Source: [Pseudomonas] carboxydohydrogena
GTDB taxonomy: Bacteria; Pseudomonadota; Alphaproteobacteria; Rhizobiales; Xanthobacteraceae
DNA: 64,000 nt
NCBI RefSeq assembly: GCF_029030725.1
Contig: NZ_CP113162.1
Location: forward strand, 2,974,501 to 3,038,500
Direction of reading: 5' to 3'
Positions within the stretch are counted from its first letter, which is position 1. Each line of letters starts with the position of its first letter. A program made the translations under genes and the position numbers. The notes under the pieces are model-generated. The model was not told the origin of the DNA. It was given only the letters and a program-made list of their open reading frames with translations, and did not search any database. Below are positions 7,739 to 17,190 of the stretch, in pieces.

Positions 7739-8740
7739 ATGACGACATCCCTGCCCCGGCGCGTGGCGATCCCGCCCCTGTCGGCGATGCCGCGCGCCGC
7801 GCCAGCAGGGGCCTCTGTTCAGGAGCTGTCCGGCACCACCATGGGAACAACATGGTCGGTGAAGTTCGCCGGTTCAGCCGCCGCTCGCCAAACGCTGGGC
7901 CGCATGATCCCTGCCGCGCTCGAGCGCGTCGTCTCGCAAATGAGTCCCTGGGAATCAAACTCCGATATCAGCCGGTTCAATCGCTTGCCGATGAACGAAT
8001 GGCAGACTTTGCCGCCCGAGCTTTTCAAGGTCATGGAAGGCGCGCTGCGTATCGCGCAGGAATCGGACGGCGCTTACGACCCCACCCTTGGCGCGCTGAT
8101 TGATCTTTGGGGATTCGGACCGAGCGGACCGAGAACAGGGCCGCCCGCCGCTAGCGATATCGCCCCGCATCACCGCGCTTGCGGATGGCAGCAGATCGAT
8201 CTGGACGCAGGCCGCCGCCGCATGCGGCGGTCAAGCGAAGGAGCGATAGACCTTTGCGGAATTGCCAAAGGATACGCGGTCGATCTGGTCATGGAAACGC
8301 TGCACCAGCACGGCCTTTATCACGCATTGGTCGAGATCGGCGGCGAGTTGCGAGGATCCGGGGTGAAGCCGGATGGCAGCCCGTGGTGGGTCGAGATCGA
8401 TCGGTCTGCTGACGGGAAGCAGCCGGTGCTGGTGGCGCTTTATAACCTCGCGATTGCCACATCCGGCTGTGAACGCGGCTTCACAAGCGGCGCGCAGCAT
8501 TTTTCCCATACGCTCAACCCGCGCACCGGATGGCCAACCGCCAACGGCACGGTCACCGCGACGGTGCTGCACTCCACCTGCATGGAAGCCGATGCCTACG
8601 CGACGGCGTTAATGGTTCTCGGACAGGACGACGCCATCGATTTCGCCATCACACACCGGCTGGCGGCGGCCATCCTGTGCAAGCACGGCGACACCTTCAT
8701 CGAGCGCACGACGCCAATGCTCGACCAGATGCTGTCGTAG
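7739..8740 (+). CDS. apbE: FAD:protein FMN transferase
   Basis: 333 residues covering the whole ApbE fold. Visible motifs: GTTMGTTW (32-39), the Asp-rich DLCGIAKGYAVD (171-182), EIGGELRGSG (199-208), TSGCERGF (241-248), HTLNPRTG (257-264) and MEADAYATALMVLG (282-295). The enzyme attaches FMN to Thr/Ser of target proteins using FAD and Mg2+. The likely target is the DUF2271 protein of the same operon. Most ApbE enzymes act in the periplasm, but no convincing signal peptide or lipobox is seen from this start. A start further upstream inside the previous gene would not add one. It begins 8 bases after the DUF4198 stop. Confidence 0.9.
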   Translation: MTTSLPRRVAIPPLSAMPRAAPAGASVQELSGTTMGTTWSVKFAGSAAARQTLGRMIPAALERVVSQMSPWESNSDISRFNRLPMNEWQTLPPELFKVMEGALRIAQESDGAYDPTLGALIDLWGFGPSGPRTGPPAASDIAPHHRACGWQQIDLDAGRRRMRRSSEGAIDLCGIAKGYAVDLVMETLHQHGLYHALVEIGGELRGSGVKPDGSPWWVEIDRSADGKQPVLVALYNLAIATSGCERGFTSGAQHFSHTLNPRTGWPTANGTVTATVLHSTCMEADAYATALMVLGQDDAIDFAITHRLAAAILCKHGDTFIERTTPMLDQMLS

Positions 8741-8775
8741 CCTTGCGATTCCAGACCGGGCGAAACGGGCAGGTG

Positions 8776-9462
8776 TCAGGTCAGCGCCCACTGCCGCAGC
8801 AGATTATGATATAGCGAGGTCAACGACACCACAGACGGGTGTTCGGGATGATCCGCATTCAGGCGGATAATCGACATATCGAGATCGAACATCATCGCGC
8901 GGCGCGTGACGTCACCGATCATGCTCTCGGTCCAGAAAAAAGACGCGATGCGCGAGCCCCGCGTTACCTTCGTCACATGATGCAGGCTGGTCCCCGGATA
9001 GACGATCATATCGCCAGCCGGCAATTTCACCGAATGGGAACCATACGTATCCTCGATCACCAGCTCGCCGCCGTCATATTCCTCCGGAGACGACAGAAAC
9101 AGCGTCGATGAGACGTCGGTCCGTACGCGAACACCCGTGCCGGAAACCGTACGGATCGCATTATCGACATGCGAACCGAAGTTCATCTCGCCTTCGGCAT
9201 CATAGCGATTGAACAGCGGCGGAAAGACGGTCTTCGGCAACACCGCCGACATAAACAGCGGATTGCGATTGAGTGCGGCGAGCACCATGTCGCGCAGCTC
9301 ACGCGCCGCGGGGCTGCTCTCGGGCAATTGCAGATTGCGCTTGACCTGCACCGATTGATGTCCGGCCGTCACACGTCCGTCGACCCAGTCGGCGCGCGCC
9401 ATCACGTCACGACAGTGCTTCACCTGTTCGGGGGTTAAAACATTCGGAATCTGTACCAGCAT
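8776..9462 (-). CDS. piuC: PKHD-type Fe(II)/2-oxoglutarate hydroxylase
   Basis: 228 residues, the usual PiuC/YbiX length. Iron ligands are His98-x-Asp100 and His161 (or His162), and Arg171 should bind 2-oxoglutarate. Tyr-Asp-Gly-Gly-Glu (129-133) is the conserved central strand. PiuC genes travel with TonB-dependent siderophore receptors (piuA, fiu). The enzyme's substrate is not established; modification of the siderophore or receptor has been suggested. It follows the receptor gene by 66 bases on the same strand, so they are probably co-transcribed. GAGGATATGCG provides the ribosome site. Confidence 0.9.
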   Translation of the reverse strand: MLVQIPNVLTPEQVKHCRDVMARADWVDGRVTAGHQSVQVKRNLQLPESSPAARELRDMVLAALNRNPLFMSAVLPKTVFPPLFNRYDAEGEMNFGSHVDNAIRTVSGTGVRVRTDVSSTLFLSSPEEYDGGELVIEDTYGSHSVKLPAGDMIVYPGTSLHHVTKVTRGSRIASFFWTESMIGDVTRRAMMFDLDMSIIRLNADHPEHPSVVSLTSLYHNLLRQWALT

Positions 9463-9528
9463 CGCATATCCTCGAAAAAGAACCGGCGCCTTATGACGCC
9501 GGTTCTGTTGCCGTCATAGATGCATCGC

Positions 9529-11940
9529 TTAGAACGATACGCGGCCCGAGAGCGAGACGTAACGTCCGGGGCCCGGAACCGCAAATCCCGCACCGGCAGC
9601 CGTATCGTAGTAACGCTCGTCGGCGATATTGTAGATATTGAACTGAAGCGTGAAGTTGCGGCTGACCTTGTAGGCCGCCATCGCATCAAATCGCCAATAT
9701 GCCGGGATACGACCGTCGTTAGCGGCGCTGCTCCAGCGCGAGTCGACATAGAAGGCGCCCCCGCCGATCGTCCATTTCGGATCGAGATCATAGGTCGACC
9801 ACAGCGAGAACGAGTTCTGCGGAGTCATCGCAAGCTGATGCCCGATGTTGGCGACCGTGTTCGAATTCAGCACCTTCGATTCGAGATAGGCATAACCCGC
9901 GGAGACGCTCCATTGCGGCGTGATGCTGCCCGTCGCCCCGATCTCGAATCCCTCGACCTGCGTGGTTCCCACCGCAACGTAATCGGGAGCCGCGCTCGTT
10001 CCGCGGTTCTCGTAATCGTTTTCCTTCCTGATGCGGAACAGTGCGGCGTTCAAGCTGAGCTTCTTATCGAGGATGTCGGCCTTGGCGCCGACTTCATCGA
10101 TCGTCGATGTCACGGGCGCAAGCGACTGCTGGCCGTTCGATAGCGAAACGAACTCCGATGTCGGATTCGCCGACGTTCCGCGCATATAGTAGACCGACGA
10201 CCAGGGCGTCGGATGAAGCACGACACCGGCACGGTAGGTCGTGAAGTTGTTATCGTTCTTGAGAGAGGTGAAGCCGCTCTGGGCGCCCGTCGCTCTGGTG
10301 ATCGTGTAGCCGTTGCTTGTCGCCGAGAAGTTGTCGAACCGGACGCCGCCCAGCAGCTCCAGCCATTCGGTGATCTTCAACTGGTCCTGGACATAGACGC
10401 CGACGCCGTCGGCATTGGCTTCTGTCGCCGACGTCGTGGGGCTCAACGTGCCCGTCACCCAGGGGTTGGGATTGGCGAGATTGACCCGATAGGTATCGCT
10501 GAAGGTCGTGCGATAGTGCTCACGTTTTTCATGGCTGACCTCGACGCCGAGAAGGACATTGTGCTCAAGCGAACCTGTCCTGAACCTGGCGTTCAGATCG
10601 CTGACGTTGCTGACCAGGAGATTATTGGTCTGGTTCTGGAAGTGGTTGGTGTTGGCCACCCATACGTCACTCAGCGACGTACCTGGCAACAGCGGGTTGG
10701 CAGGCGTCCCGAGCCGGGTGCCGCCGACGGCCGCATCCCAGAGATTCGAGTTGGCCGTTCCAAGACCGGACAGCTGCACCGGACGCGTCCGGTTGAAGCG
10801 CTCCACATAGCTGACGCCGGTCGTGTTGGTGAATTTCAATCCAGAATCGAACTCATGTTCGAATTTGTTGATGAGGTTATGGGCCTCGGTCTTTTCGACA
10901 TCGTTCTGGCCCGGCGTCATCACGCCATACCACATGTTACGCGCCACCGGAGCAGGCTGCCGGTAGGACGTGCCAAAGTACGATCCCGGCAACATGACGA
11001 TACCGCGATCGGGAATGTTATCGTCCTTCTGGTAGACGTAGCTCAGCGTATTCTTGGTACCGGGCGCGATCTGATACGAAATCGATGGCGCGACGCCGAC
11101 GCGCTTGGTGTTGACGAAATCGCGGCCGGCGACATCACTATCGTAACCCACGGCGGAAATGCGGGTGGCGAAATCGCCGAATACCTTGTTGAAATCCACC
11201 ATCATGCGCCCGCCGGTCGCGGACGTTCCCGTGGCTTCCATGACCCCGAAATCGCGATTCTGCGGCGTCTTGGAAACGATGTTAATGACGCCGCCGGTTG
11301 AGCCGCGGCCGAACAGAAACGATGACGGACCCTTGTAGACTTCGACACGATCGAAGCTGAAGGCATCACGGGCATACCAACCCGGATCGCGAATGCCGTC
11401 GCGATAAAAATCGTTGCGTGCGCTGTAACCGCGGATGGTGATGTTATCGCCCTGAACGCCACCCTCGCCCGCCGTAAAGGTGATGCCGGGAACGTTGCGC
11501 AGGGCTTCCTGCACCGAGGTGACACGCTGGTCCTGCATCAATTGCTGCGAGACGACATTGACCGTTTGAGGCGTGTTCAGAAGAGCGGTCGGAAAACGCG
11601 ACAATCCGCTTTGCGCGGATCCCTGATAACCGGCGACACCGGCACCGTCACCAACGACCTGATTCACCGCGGCGTTTCTCTGCGCCCCCGCAGCAGTAGC
11701 CGGCGCAGATTGCGCTCGCGCGGGACGCGCCGCTCTTTTCTTCTTCGTCTGCTTCTTCGGCGCCGTCACAAGAACCGGCGGAAGTTCTTGCTCGCTTGAG
11801 ACGGGCTGCGCGTCGGCCGAGTCGGGCATCAGCATCACAGCAGCGACGCCAATCATCGCTCTGCCCCACCCGATCGCTGAAATATTGTCTGCGATCGCAC
11901 TGTCGTTTCCAGACACGCGATCAATCGTTGAACTTCCCAT
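9529..11940 (-). CDS. TonB-dependent siderophore receptor (Fiu/PiuA-like)
   Basis: 803 residues. A signal-peptide-like segment (about 25-44), then a TonB box (PPVLVTAP, 54-61), the plug domain (ALLNTPQTVNVVSQQLMQDQ region) and a 22-strand barrel ending in Phe (SLSGRVSF). It imports a ferric siderophore or catechol across the outer membrane using TonB energy. Pairing with piuC points to catecholate or monomeric catechol substrates. The N-terminal extension is too short for a FecR-type signalling domain, so regulation is probably by an iron repressor. An ICE-like element lies 105 bases upstream. Confidence 0.93.
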   Translation of the reverse strand: MGSSTIDRVSGNDSAIADNISAIGWGRAMIGVAAVMLMPDSADAQPVSSEQELPPVLVTAPKKQTKKKRAARPARAQSAPATAAGAQRNAAVNQVVGDGAGVAGYQGSAQSGLSRFPTALLNTPQTVNVVSQQLMQDQRVTSVQEALRNVPGITFTAGEGGVQGDNITIRGYSARNDFYRDGIRDPGWYARDAFSFDRVEVYKGPSSFLFGRGSTGGVINIVSKTPQNRDFGVMEATGTSATGGRMMVDFNKVFGDFATRISAVGYDSDVAGRDFVNTKRVGVAPSISYQIAPGTKNTLSYVYQKDDNIPDRGIVMLPGSYFGTSYRQPAPVARNMWYGVMTPGQNDVEKTEAHNLINKFEHEFDSGLKFTNTTGVSYVERFNRTRPVQLSGLGTANSNLWDAAVGGTRLGTPANPLLPGTSLSDVWVANTNHFQNQTNNLLVSNVSDLNARFRTGSLEHNVLLGVEVSHEKREHYRTTFSDTYRVNLANPNPWVTGTLSPTTSATEANADGVGVYVQDQLKITEWLELLGGVRFDNFSATSNGYTITRATGAQSGFTSLKNDNNFTTYRAGVVLHPTPWSSVYYMRGTSANPTSEFVSLSNGQQSLAPVTSTIDEVGAKADILDKKLSLNAALFRIRKENDYENRGTSAAPDYVAVGTTQVEGFEIGATGSITPQWSVSAGYAYLESKVLNSNTVANIGHQLAMTPQNSFSLWSTYDLDPKWTIGGGAFYVDSRWSSAANDGRIPAYWRFDAMAAYKVSRNFTLQFNIYNIADERYYDTAAGAGFAVPGPGRYVSLSGRVSF

Positions 11941-12505
11941 AGCCCCAACCCCCGATGATCACATCGCAAGAACAACCAATTGTTCACGATGATTTCGATC
12001 CTCATAACTTCTGAAGATTTTGCGGGCAACACATCGGAGGCCGAGTTTATAGAGCTTCTAGTTCGTCAAGCACTTGAATGACAGAATGTCGCACACCAGC
12101 ACGCGAGAACGTCACGTCAGCCTCCATTATCAATCTGCGCGACACTCACTTTTGCAACGCTTGATCAACACACAAGCGGATATCGCCGCCACAGAACTTC
12201 AGAATCAATCGGAAACGCCGATGGTCTCAATTAGTCTGAACTTAAATGGATTCTAAAAACACGAACTGCTTGCGTATTTGATTTGGCAGTTCGTACCGCT
12301 AGACCATCGGCAACCGCAATCTCGCCTCTCTTATCCACTCTGCAATTCGTCCAGAACGGAGGCGCGAACCTCGAGTCTGGAAAATGAAGCTGCCTCTGAA
12401 TAATTCCGGCATGACGGCAACTCATCGCCGGCCGCTTCCGGCGTCACCTCGCGGCCTGAAGAGCGCGCAGTTCGCCTTCACGGCATCGATCATTTTCGAA
12501 ATGCA
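11941..12505. other. Divergent intergenic region between TonB receptor and secA-like gene
   Basis: This 565-base stretch contains the receptor's promoter region with an ICE-like element (12046-12062). Otherwise it is unremarkable, with lower GC than the flanking genes. Short frames such as 12074-12256 have no ribosome site or family signature. Confidence 0.5.
12046..12062 (-). promoter_or_regulatory. Irr/ICE-like element before TonB receptor 1
   Basis: On the - strand it reads ACTAGAA-GCT-CTATAAA. The core TAGAAGCTCT is identical to that before the second TonB receptor (33011-33027). It ends 105 bases before the ATG at 11940. Five of seven positions in each arm match the ICE consensus, so the call leans on the repeated context. 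Confidence 0.45.
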
Positions 12506-14920
12506 ATGATCCTGCGGCTGGCAAGACGAGCGATCAGCTTCGGGACTCGCGGGAAACTGACTCGATACGAAGCAAATGTTGAGCAGGTTCTCGCCTGGGA
12601 GCAGAACACCCGGAATCTATCGGATACTGCGCTGCGCGAACGCATCACCAGGTTGCGGCATCAAATCGAGGCAGGCCTGACGCTCGATGCCGTCAAGGTT
12701 GAAGTCTTCGCGCTCGTGCGCGAGGCCGCGCGGCGGGCGCTGAATCAGACCCCCGTTCCGGTTCAGATCATTGGCGCTCTCGCGCTTCACGATGGCCACA
12801 TCATCGAGATGAAGACCGGCGAGGGCAAGACGCTGACGGCCACGATGGTTTGCGCGCTCAACGCGCTGAACGGCCGTGGCGTCCATATCGCGACTCCGAA
12901 CGACTATCTCGCCGGGCGCGATGCAGACTGGATGCGGCCGGTCTATGCCTTGCTCGGGCTTCGAACCGGGGTCATCACGCAAGAGATGGACGACGACAAT
13001 CGCCGCAATGCCTATCGATGCGATATTACGTATGGCATCGCCAGCGAATTCGGCTTCGACTATCTGCGCGACAACATGAAATTCAACGCCGCGGAGACCG
13101 TTCAGCGCGGCCATGCCTTCGCCTTGATCGACGAGGCCGACGCCACCTTGATCGACGACGCAAGCATGCCTTTGGCATTGTACGGGCCGCTCGGCGATCA
13201 TTCCGAGTTCTATCTGGCGATCGATGCGACCGTCGCCGGGTTGCAACCCTTCCATTACGAAATCGATCACCGCCGCCACGTCTCGCTGACCACGGCGGGA
13301 TACAACGAGATCGAGCGAAAACTTCGGCAACAAGACATCCTGAAATCTTCAGCCACGCTACACGAGGTTGCATCAATTTCGCTGCTTCATCACGTCATGC
13401 AATCGTTACGGGCTCATGTCCTTTTGACGCGCGATCGCGATTATGTCGTCACGAACGGCGATGTTACCATCGTTGACGAACATACCGGGCGGCCCATGCC
13501 GGGGCGGCGTTACGATGAAGGGTTGCATCAGGCGCTGGAGGCCAAGGAAGGCTGCGCCATCGGGGAGGAGACCCGCACGCTGGCCTCGACCACCTTCCAG
13601 ACCTATTTCCGCCGCTACGCGAAACTCACAGGCATGACTGGCACCGCGATGGCGGACGCGGAAGAGTATCGCGACATCTACGGCCTCGATGTGATGCCGA
13701 TTCCAACCCATCGCCCATTGATCCGGATCGACGAGTCCGTGCTTCACACCACGGCGGCCGGAAAATTGCAGGCCATTCTGCGCGAGATCGAAGATGCCTC
13801 CGGCCGCGGCCAACCCGTCCTGCTTGGCGCGCCATCCATCGAGAAATCGGAAGCGCTGGCGGCGATGCTCGAAGCCAATGGCTGGCGGCAGCGCTGCGAG
13901 CGAGACGACATCGACGGCGCGCCACGGACATTCGCCGTGCTCAATGCCAAGCATCACGCCCGCGAAGCCGAAATCATCGCCAGGGCGGGCGCCCCAGGCG
14001 CGGTGACGATTGCCACCGCCATGGCTGGCCGCGGTACGGATATTCGGCTTGGCGGCGAACACGCTGACGAGGCGGCCCGCGCGCGCGTCATTGCAGCAGG
14101 CGGATTGCTGGTGATTGGAACGACACACCACGAATACGGGCGGATAGATCAGCAGTTGCGTGGCCGCTCCGGCCGGCAGGGCGACCCCGGCCGATCCATC
14201 ATCCATGCGTCGCTGGACGACGATGTCCTGACCGGCCGCACCGTCAACCCGCCATTGTTCGATCGCACCGCCACGGTGCCACCATCAGTGGCGCAGCGCG
14301 TGATCAGATCCGCTCAAAAACGCCATGAAAACCGGAGTTTCGAGCGGCGCCTCGGCCTTCTGCGCTTTGATGCGATCATTCAGCGCCAGCACGACACCCT
14401 TTATGAGCTGCGCCGCGATCTTCGCGACGGAGCCGTCCACCCATTAATTTTGGCGGCCCGGTTCCGCCACGAAGTGATCGACGATCTGATCGAGCGCTTC
14501 GCCCCGTCCGCCGGATCATGGGATATCGACGGGCTCGATCGCGCGATCCGGTCCGTGCTGACCCTTGCGGTCGATATCGATTCCCCGTCCGCCACGCGTG
14601 AAGCCGACGCGAGAATTCTTGCTCAACGCATCCGCGTCATGGCGGACCGCTGGATCGACGGCAAGATTTCAACCATCGGAGAAACCAGGCTCGCCGATAT
14701 CATGCAGCGATTGATGATGGCGCTCATCGATCAGTTCTGGTCGGAACAATCCGAGCGCCTTAATCATCTGAAGCGGCAGATCGGTGATCGGCGGCTGCCA
14801 CCACACAAGGTCGCCACCGAGTTTCATCTCGAGGCATTTGAGCTGTTTGAATCAATGATGACCGATCTGCGCCACAACGTGACAGCGCATGCCATGCGGC
14901 TGGGGATCAACCCGCTTTAA
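12506..14920 (+). CDS. Second SecA-type preprotein translocase ATPase, divergent
   Basis: 804 residues, shorter than housekeeping SecA (about 900-950). Motor motifs are intact: Walker A MKTGEGKT (102-109), FDYLRDN (184-190), Walker B IDEAD (208-212, housekeeping SecA has DEVD), [13 protein letters not shown] (323-335), KLTGMTGTA (373-381), MAGRGTDI (506-513) and [13 protein letters not shown] (550-562). The acidic linker and C-terminal zinc-binding Cys motif that contacts SecB are absent. The sequence is far from typical alphaproteobacterial SecA, so this looks like an accessory SecA rather than the main one. Its substrates are unknown. It stands alone, divergent from the TonB receptor, and is followed by a tRNA gene on the other strand. 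Confidence 0.85.
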   Translation: MILRLARRAISFGTRGKLTRYEANVEQVLAWEQNTRNLSDTALRERITRLRHQIEAGLTLDAVKVEVFALVREAARRALNQTPVPVQIIGALALHDGHIIEMKTGEGKTLTATMVCALNALNGRGVHIATPNDYLAGRDADWMRPVYALLGLRTGVITQEMDDDNRRNAYRCDITYGIASEFGFDYLRDNMKFNAAETVQRGHAFALIDEADATLIDDASMPLALYGPLGDHSEFYLAIDATVAGLQPFHYEIDHRRHVSLTTAGYNEIERKLRQQDILKSSATLHEVASISLLHHVMQSLRAHVLLTRDRDYVVTNGDVTIVDEHTGRPMPGRRYDEGLHQALEAKEGCAIGEETRTLASTTFQTYFRRYAKLTGMTGTAMADAEEYRDIYGLDVMPIPTHRPLIRIDESVLHTTAAGKLQAILREIEDASGRGQPVLLGAPSIEKSEALAAMLEANGWRQRCERDDIDGAPRTFAVLNAKHHAREAEIIARAGAPGAVTIATAMAGRGTDIRLGGEHADEAARARVIAAGGLLVIGTTHHEYGRIDQQLRGRSGRQGDPGRSIIHASLDDDVLTGRTVNPPLFDRTATVPPSVAQRVIRSAQKRHENRSFERRLGLLRFDAIIQRQHDTLYELRRDLRDGAVHPLILAARFRHEVIDDLIERFAPSAGSWDIDGLDRAIRSVLTLAVDIDSPSATREADARILAQRIRVMADRWIDGKISTIGETRLADIMQRLMMALIDQFWSEQSERLNHLKRQIGDRRLPPHKVATEFHLEAFELFESMMTDLRHNVTAHAMRLGINPL

Positions 14921-15052
14921 CCCTTGTGCCGACCACGCACCATCGGCGTAGCGCGGCGGCATCGTGCGAACATCCCACGGGCGCTCGCCGCCATTGGCGG
15001 AACGGATCATCGTGTCAAGGAAAGGCTTCCGGGATGGCTATGGACGGGGAAA

Positions 15053-15128
15053 TGGTGCCCAGGGGCGGGATCGAACCACCGACACTGCGATTTTCAGTCG
15101 CATGCTCTACCAACTGAGCTACCTGGGC
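15053..15128 (-). tRNA. tRNA-Phe (GAA)
   Basis: 76 bases on the - strand fold as a cloverleaf: acceptor GCCCAGG/CCTGGGC, D-arm GCTC...GAGC, anticodon loop CTGAAAA with anticodon GAA, T-loop TTCGATC, and an encoded CCA end. It follows yacG on the same strand. Confidence 0.97.
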
Positions 15129-15255
15129 ATTGCTCCGGGATGAAATCCAGGGGAGCGGGCCGGTTTATAGAGAGGCTGGCGCGTCCTGTCCAGCCGCGCG
15201 GACCAGTTTTACCCCTCGCCGGGCATTCCTTGAGGGGCGCGATAACGAAAGAAAA

Positions 15256-15456
15256 TCAAGAGGATCGGGACCCACCGGGCGCGGGTGGCGGCGGCAGCTC
15301 CTCATCGTCGTCCGCATCCGTGTCAGCCGCCGGAATCGCGTAGGAACCCGACAGCCAGCGGTTGAGATCGACATCGCGGCAACGCTCCGAACAAAACGGC
15401 CGAGAGGCCGCTGTTGGAGGCTTGCCGCAGATCGGACAGGGCTTTTGCGCCGCCAT
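15256..15456 (-). CDS. yacG: DNA gyrase inhibitor YacG
   Basis: 66 residues with a small zinc finger: Cys7-x2-Cys10 (CPIC) and Cys22-x3-Cys26 (CSERC), followed by the conserved DLNRWLSGSYAIP segment and an acidic/proline tail. YacG binds GyrB and inhibits gyrase. It starts 2 bases after the maf stop codon, so the two are translationally linked. Length and motifs match the family. Confidence 0.95.
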   Translation of the reverse strand: MAAQKPCPICGKPPTAASRPFCSERCRDVDLNRWLSGSYAIPAADTDADDDEELPPPPAPGGSRSS

Positions 15457-15458
15457 GC

Positions 15459-16082
15459 CTAACTCGCGTCGATCCAGCCCGCGCGCACCGGAAAGCCCTC
15501 GCCGTCCAGCAGCGCCGTGGACTCATATAATGGGAGCCCGACCACGCTGGTGTAAGAGCCGACCATCTTCACCACGAATGAGCCGGCGATGCCCTGCACG
15601 GCGTAGCCGCCGGCCTTGCCCCGCCACTCGCCGGAATCGACGTAAGCCTGGATATCGTCAGCGGTCAGACGCTTGAAGCGCACCCGCGTCTCCACCAGCC
15701 GCTGGCGGAAGGATTCCTTCGGCGTGACAAGACAGATCGCGGTGTAGACGCGATGGTTGCGCCCGGACAGGAGCCGCAGGCACTGCACCGCCTCGTCCAC
15801 CAGTTCGGCCTTCGGCAGAATGCGGCGGCCGACCGCGACCACCGTATCGGCGGCGAGGATGTAGGCGCCGCGCAGATCGTCATCGAGCTGCACCGATTTC
15901 AACGCGGCATCCGCCTTGGCGCGCGCAAGCCGCGTCGCGCAGACGCGCGGCAGTTCACCTCGTTTCGGAGTTTCGTCGACATCGGCGGGGCGCAGCGCAT
16001 CGGGTTCGATACCGGCCTGGTTGAGCAGGCTGAGGCGGCGCGGCGAACCGGACGCGAGAACGAATTTGGGACGGCCAGTCAT
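15459..16082 (-). CDS. maf: Maf-type nucleoside triphosphate pyrophosphatase
   Basis: 207 residues with the N-terminal signature LASGSPRR (9-16), the ADTVV motif near residue 79, and [10 protein letters not shown] near 165. Maf enzymes hydrolyse non-canonical or modified nucleoside triphosphates to monophosphates (house-cleaning). The gene sits between a low-molecular-weight phosphatase gene and yacG. In related orders infA often lies just upstream of maf, but the 93-base gap here is too small for it. Confidence 0.93.
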   Translation of the reverse strand: MTGRPKFVLASGSPRRLSLLNQAGIEPDALRPADVDETPKRGELPRVCATRLARAKADAALKSVQLDDDLRGAYILAADTVVAVGRRILPKAELVDEAVQCLRLLSGRNHRVYTAICLVTPKESFRQRLVETRVRFKRLTADDIQAYVDSGEWRGKAGGYAVQGIAGSFVVKMVGSYTSVVGLPLYESTALLDGEGFPVRAGWIDAS

Positions 16083-16175
16083 GAGGGGCGATCTGATCAG
16101 GAGAGGGTGCGCGGAAACTATCGGAACCGTCCGCCGCCGACAACCGGAGAAACCGCCGGGAACAGCTCCGTCGCT

Positions 16176-16643
16176 CTATTCATTGGCGACAGACGGAGGA
16201 GCGAACCGGGCGCGGATTTTCCGCATCAGTTCGTCGCGGGTGGCGCGGTAGGCATCGAGCTGCAATTCGCGGCGGCCTTCGGTGCCGACCGGGTCCTGCG
16301 TCGGCCAGTATTCGACCTCGGTCGCGAGCGTCGCCGTCATTTCCAGAGCGCGATGATGCGCCTGCGGTGCAAGCGTGATGATGAGATCGAAATTGAACCC
16401 TTCCCAGCTCTCCAGCTCGTCCACCGTCCATGGCCGGTGACCGGAGATATCGATTCCGATTTCCTCCATCACCGCCACCGCGAACGGATTGGGCTCGCCA
16501 TGCGTCGCGCCCGCCGACTGTACGTAAAGCCCGCGCGGACCGATCTGTCGCAACAGCGCGGCCGCCATCGGCGAGCGCACGCTGTTCTGCCCGCACATGA
16601 ACAGAACGGCCTGCGGCGCACGGCGGCGCGGCGGCTCGTTCAT
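16176..16643 (-). CDS. Low-molecular-weight phosphotyrosine phosphatase / ArsC-like
   Basis: 155 residues. The catalytic P-loop is Cys17-GQNSV-Arg23-Ser24, and the general acid is in the WPTQDP segment. The family includes protein-tyrosine phosphatases and thioredoxin-linked arsenate reductases. The extra resolving cysteines of arsenate reductases are not evident, so a phosphatase role is more likely. It lies 49 bases after the UPF0262 gene in the hisD cluster, its usual place in this bacterial group. Confidence 0.85.
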   Translation of the reverse strand: MNEPPRRRAPQAVLFMCGQNSVRSPMAAALLRQIGPRGLYVQSAGATHGEPNPFAVAVMEEIGIDISGHRPWTVDELESWEGFNFDLIITLAPQAHHRALEMTATLATEVEYWPTQDPVGTEGRRELQLDAYRATRDELMRKIRARFAPPSVANE

Positions 16644-16692
16644 GCGAAATCCGCCCGGTCGCGAGACATGGATGTATGGAAACGGGCCATGC

Positions 16693-17190
16693 TCAGCCCT
16701 TCCAGTGCAGCACGCACAGCAGGGTGAACAGGCGCCGCGCGGTCTCGAAATCCATATCGACCTTGCCGTTCAGGCGCTCCTTCAGCGTGTTCGAGCCTTC
16801 ATTGTGCACGCCGCGGCGGCCCATATCGATCGCCTCGATCTTGTCCGGCGTGGCGGTGCGGATGGCCTGATGGTAGCTGTCGCAGATCATGAAGTAGTCC
16901 TTCACGATGCGGCGGAACGGCGTCAGCGAGATCAGGTGCACGATCACCGGATCGCCGCTCTCCTTGCGGATATCGAACATCAGGCGATTGCCGGTGATGC
17001 CGAGGCGCAGCGTGAACGGCCCTTTCGGTGTTCCCTGCGGCGCGAAGAAATTCTGCTCGATCAAGTCGTAGATGGCGATGGCGCGTTCGTGCTCGATGTC
17101 GGGACCGGAGCGCCCGATCGACTCCTCGTCCAGCGTCACCGCGATGATGCGGCTGTCGGGATCGTGGTCCTGATCGGGCCCGTTGCTCAT
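16693..17190 (-). CDS. UPF0262 family protein
   Basis: 165 residues. The sequence ([12 protein letters not shown] near the N-terminus, [15 protein letters not shown], then [15 protein letters not shown]) matches the UPF0262 family, which is restricted to alphaproteobacteria and always close to hisD. It has no membrane segment or known activity. Its ATG at 17190 overlaps the hisD stop (ATGA overlap), so translation is coupled. An upstream extension to 17298 lies inside hisD and is rejected. Confidence 0.92.
   Translation of the reverse strand: MSNGPDQDHDPDSRIIAVTLDEESIGRSGPDIEHERAIAIYDLIEQNFFAPQGTPKGPFTLRLGITGNRLMFDIRKESGDPVIVHLISLTPFRRIVKDYFMICDSYHQAIRTATPDKIEAIDMGRRGVHNEGSNTLKERLNGKVDMDFETARRLFTLLCVLHWKG

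Noticed and set aside
12074-12256. 60-codon open frame between TonB receptor 1 and the secA-like gene
   Set aside because: No ribosome site, no signal peptide or known motif, and it lies in an AT-richer promoter region.
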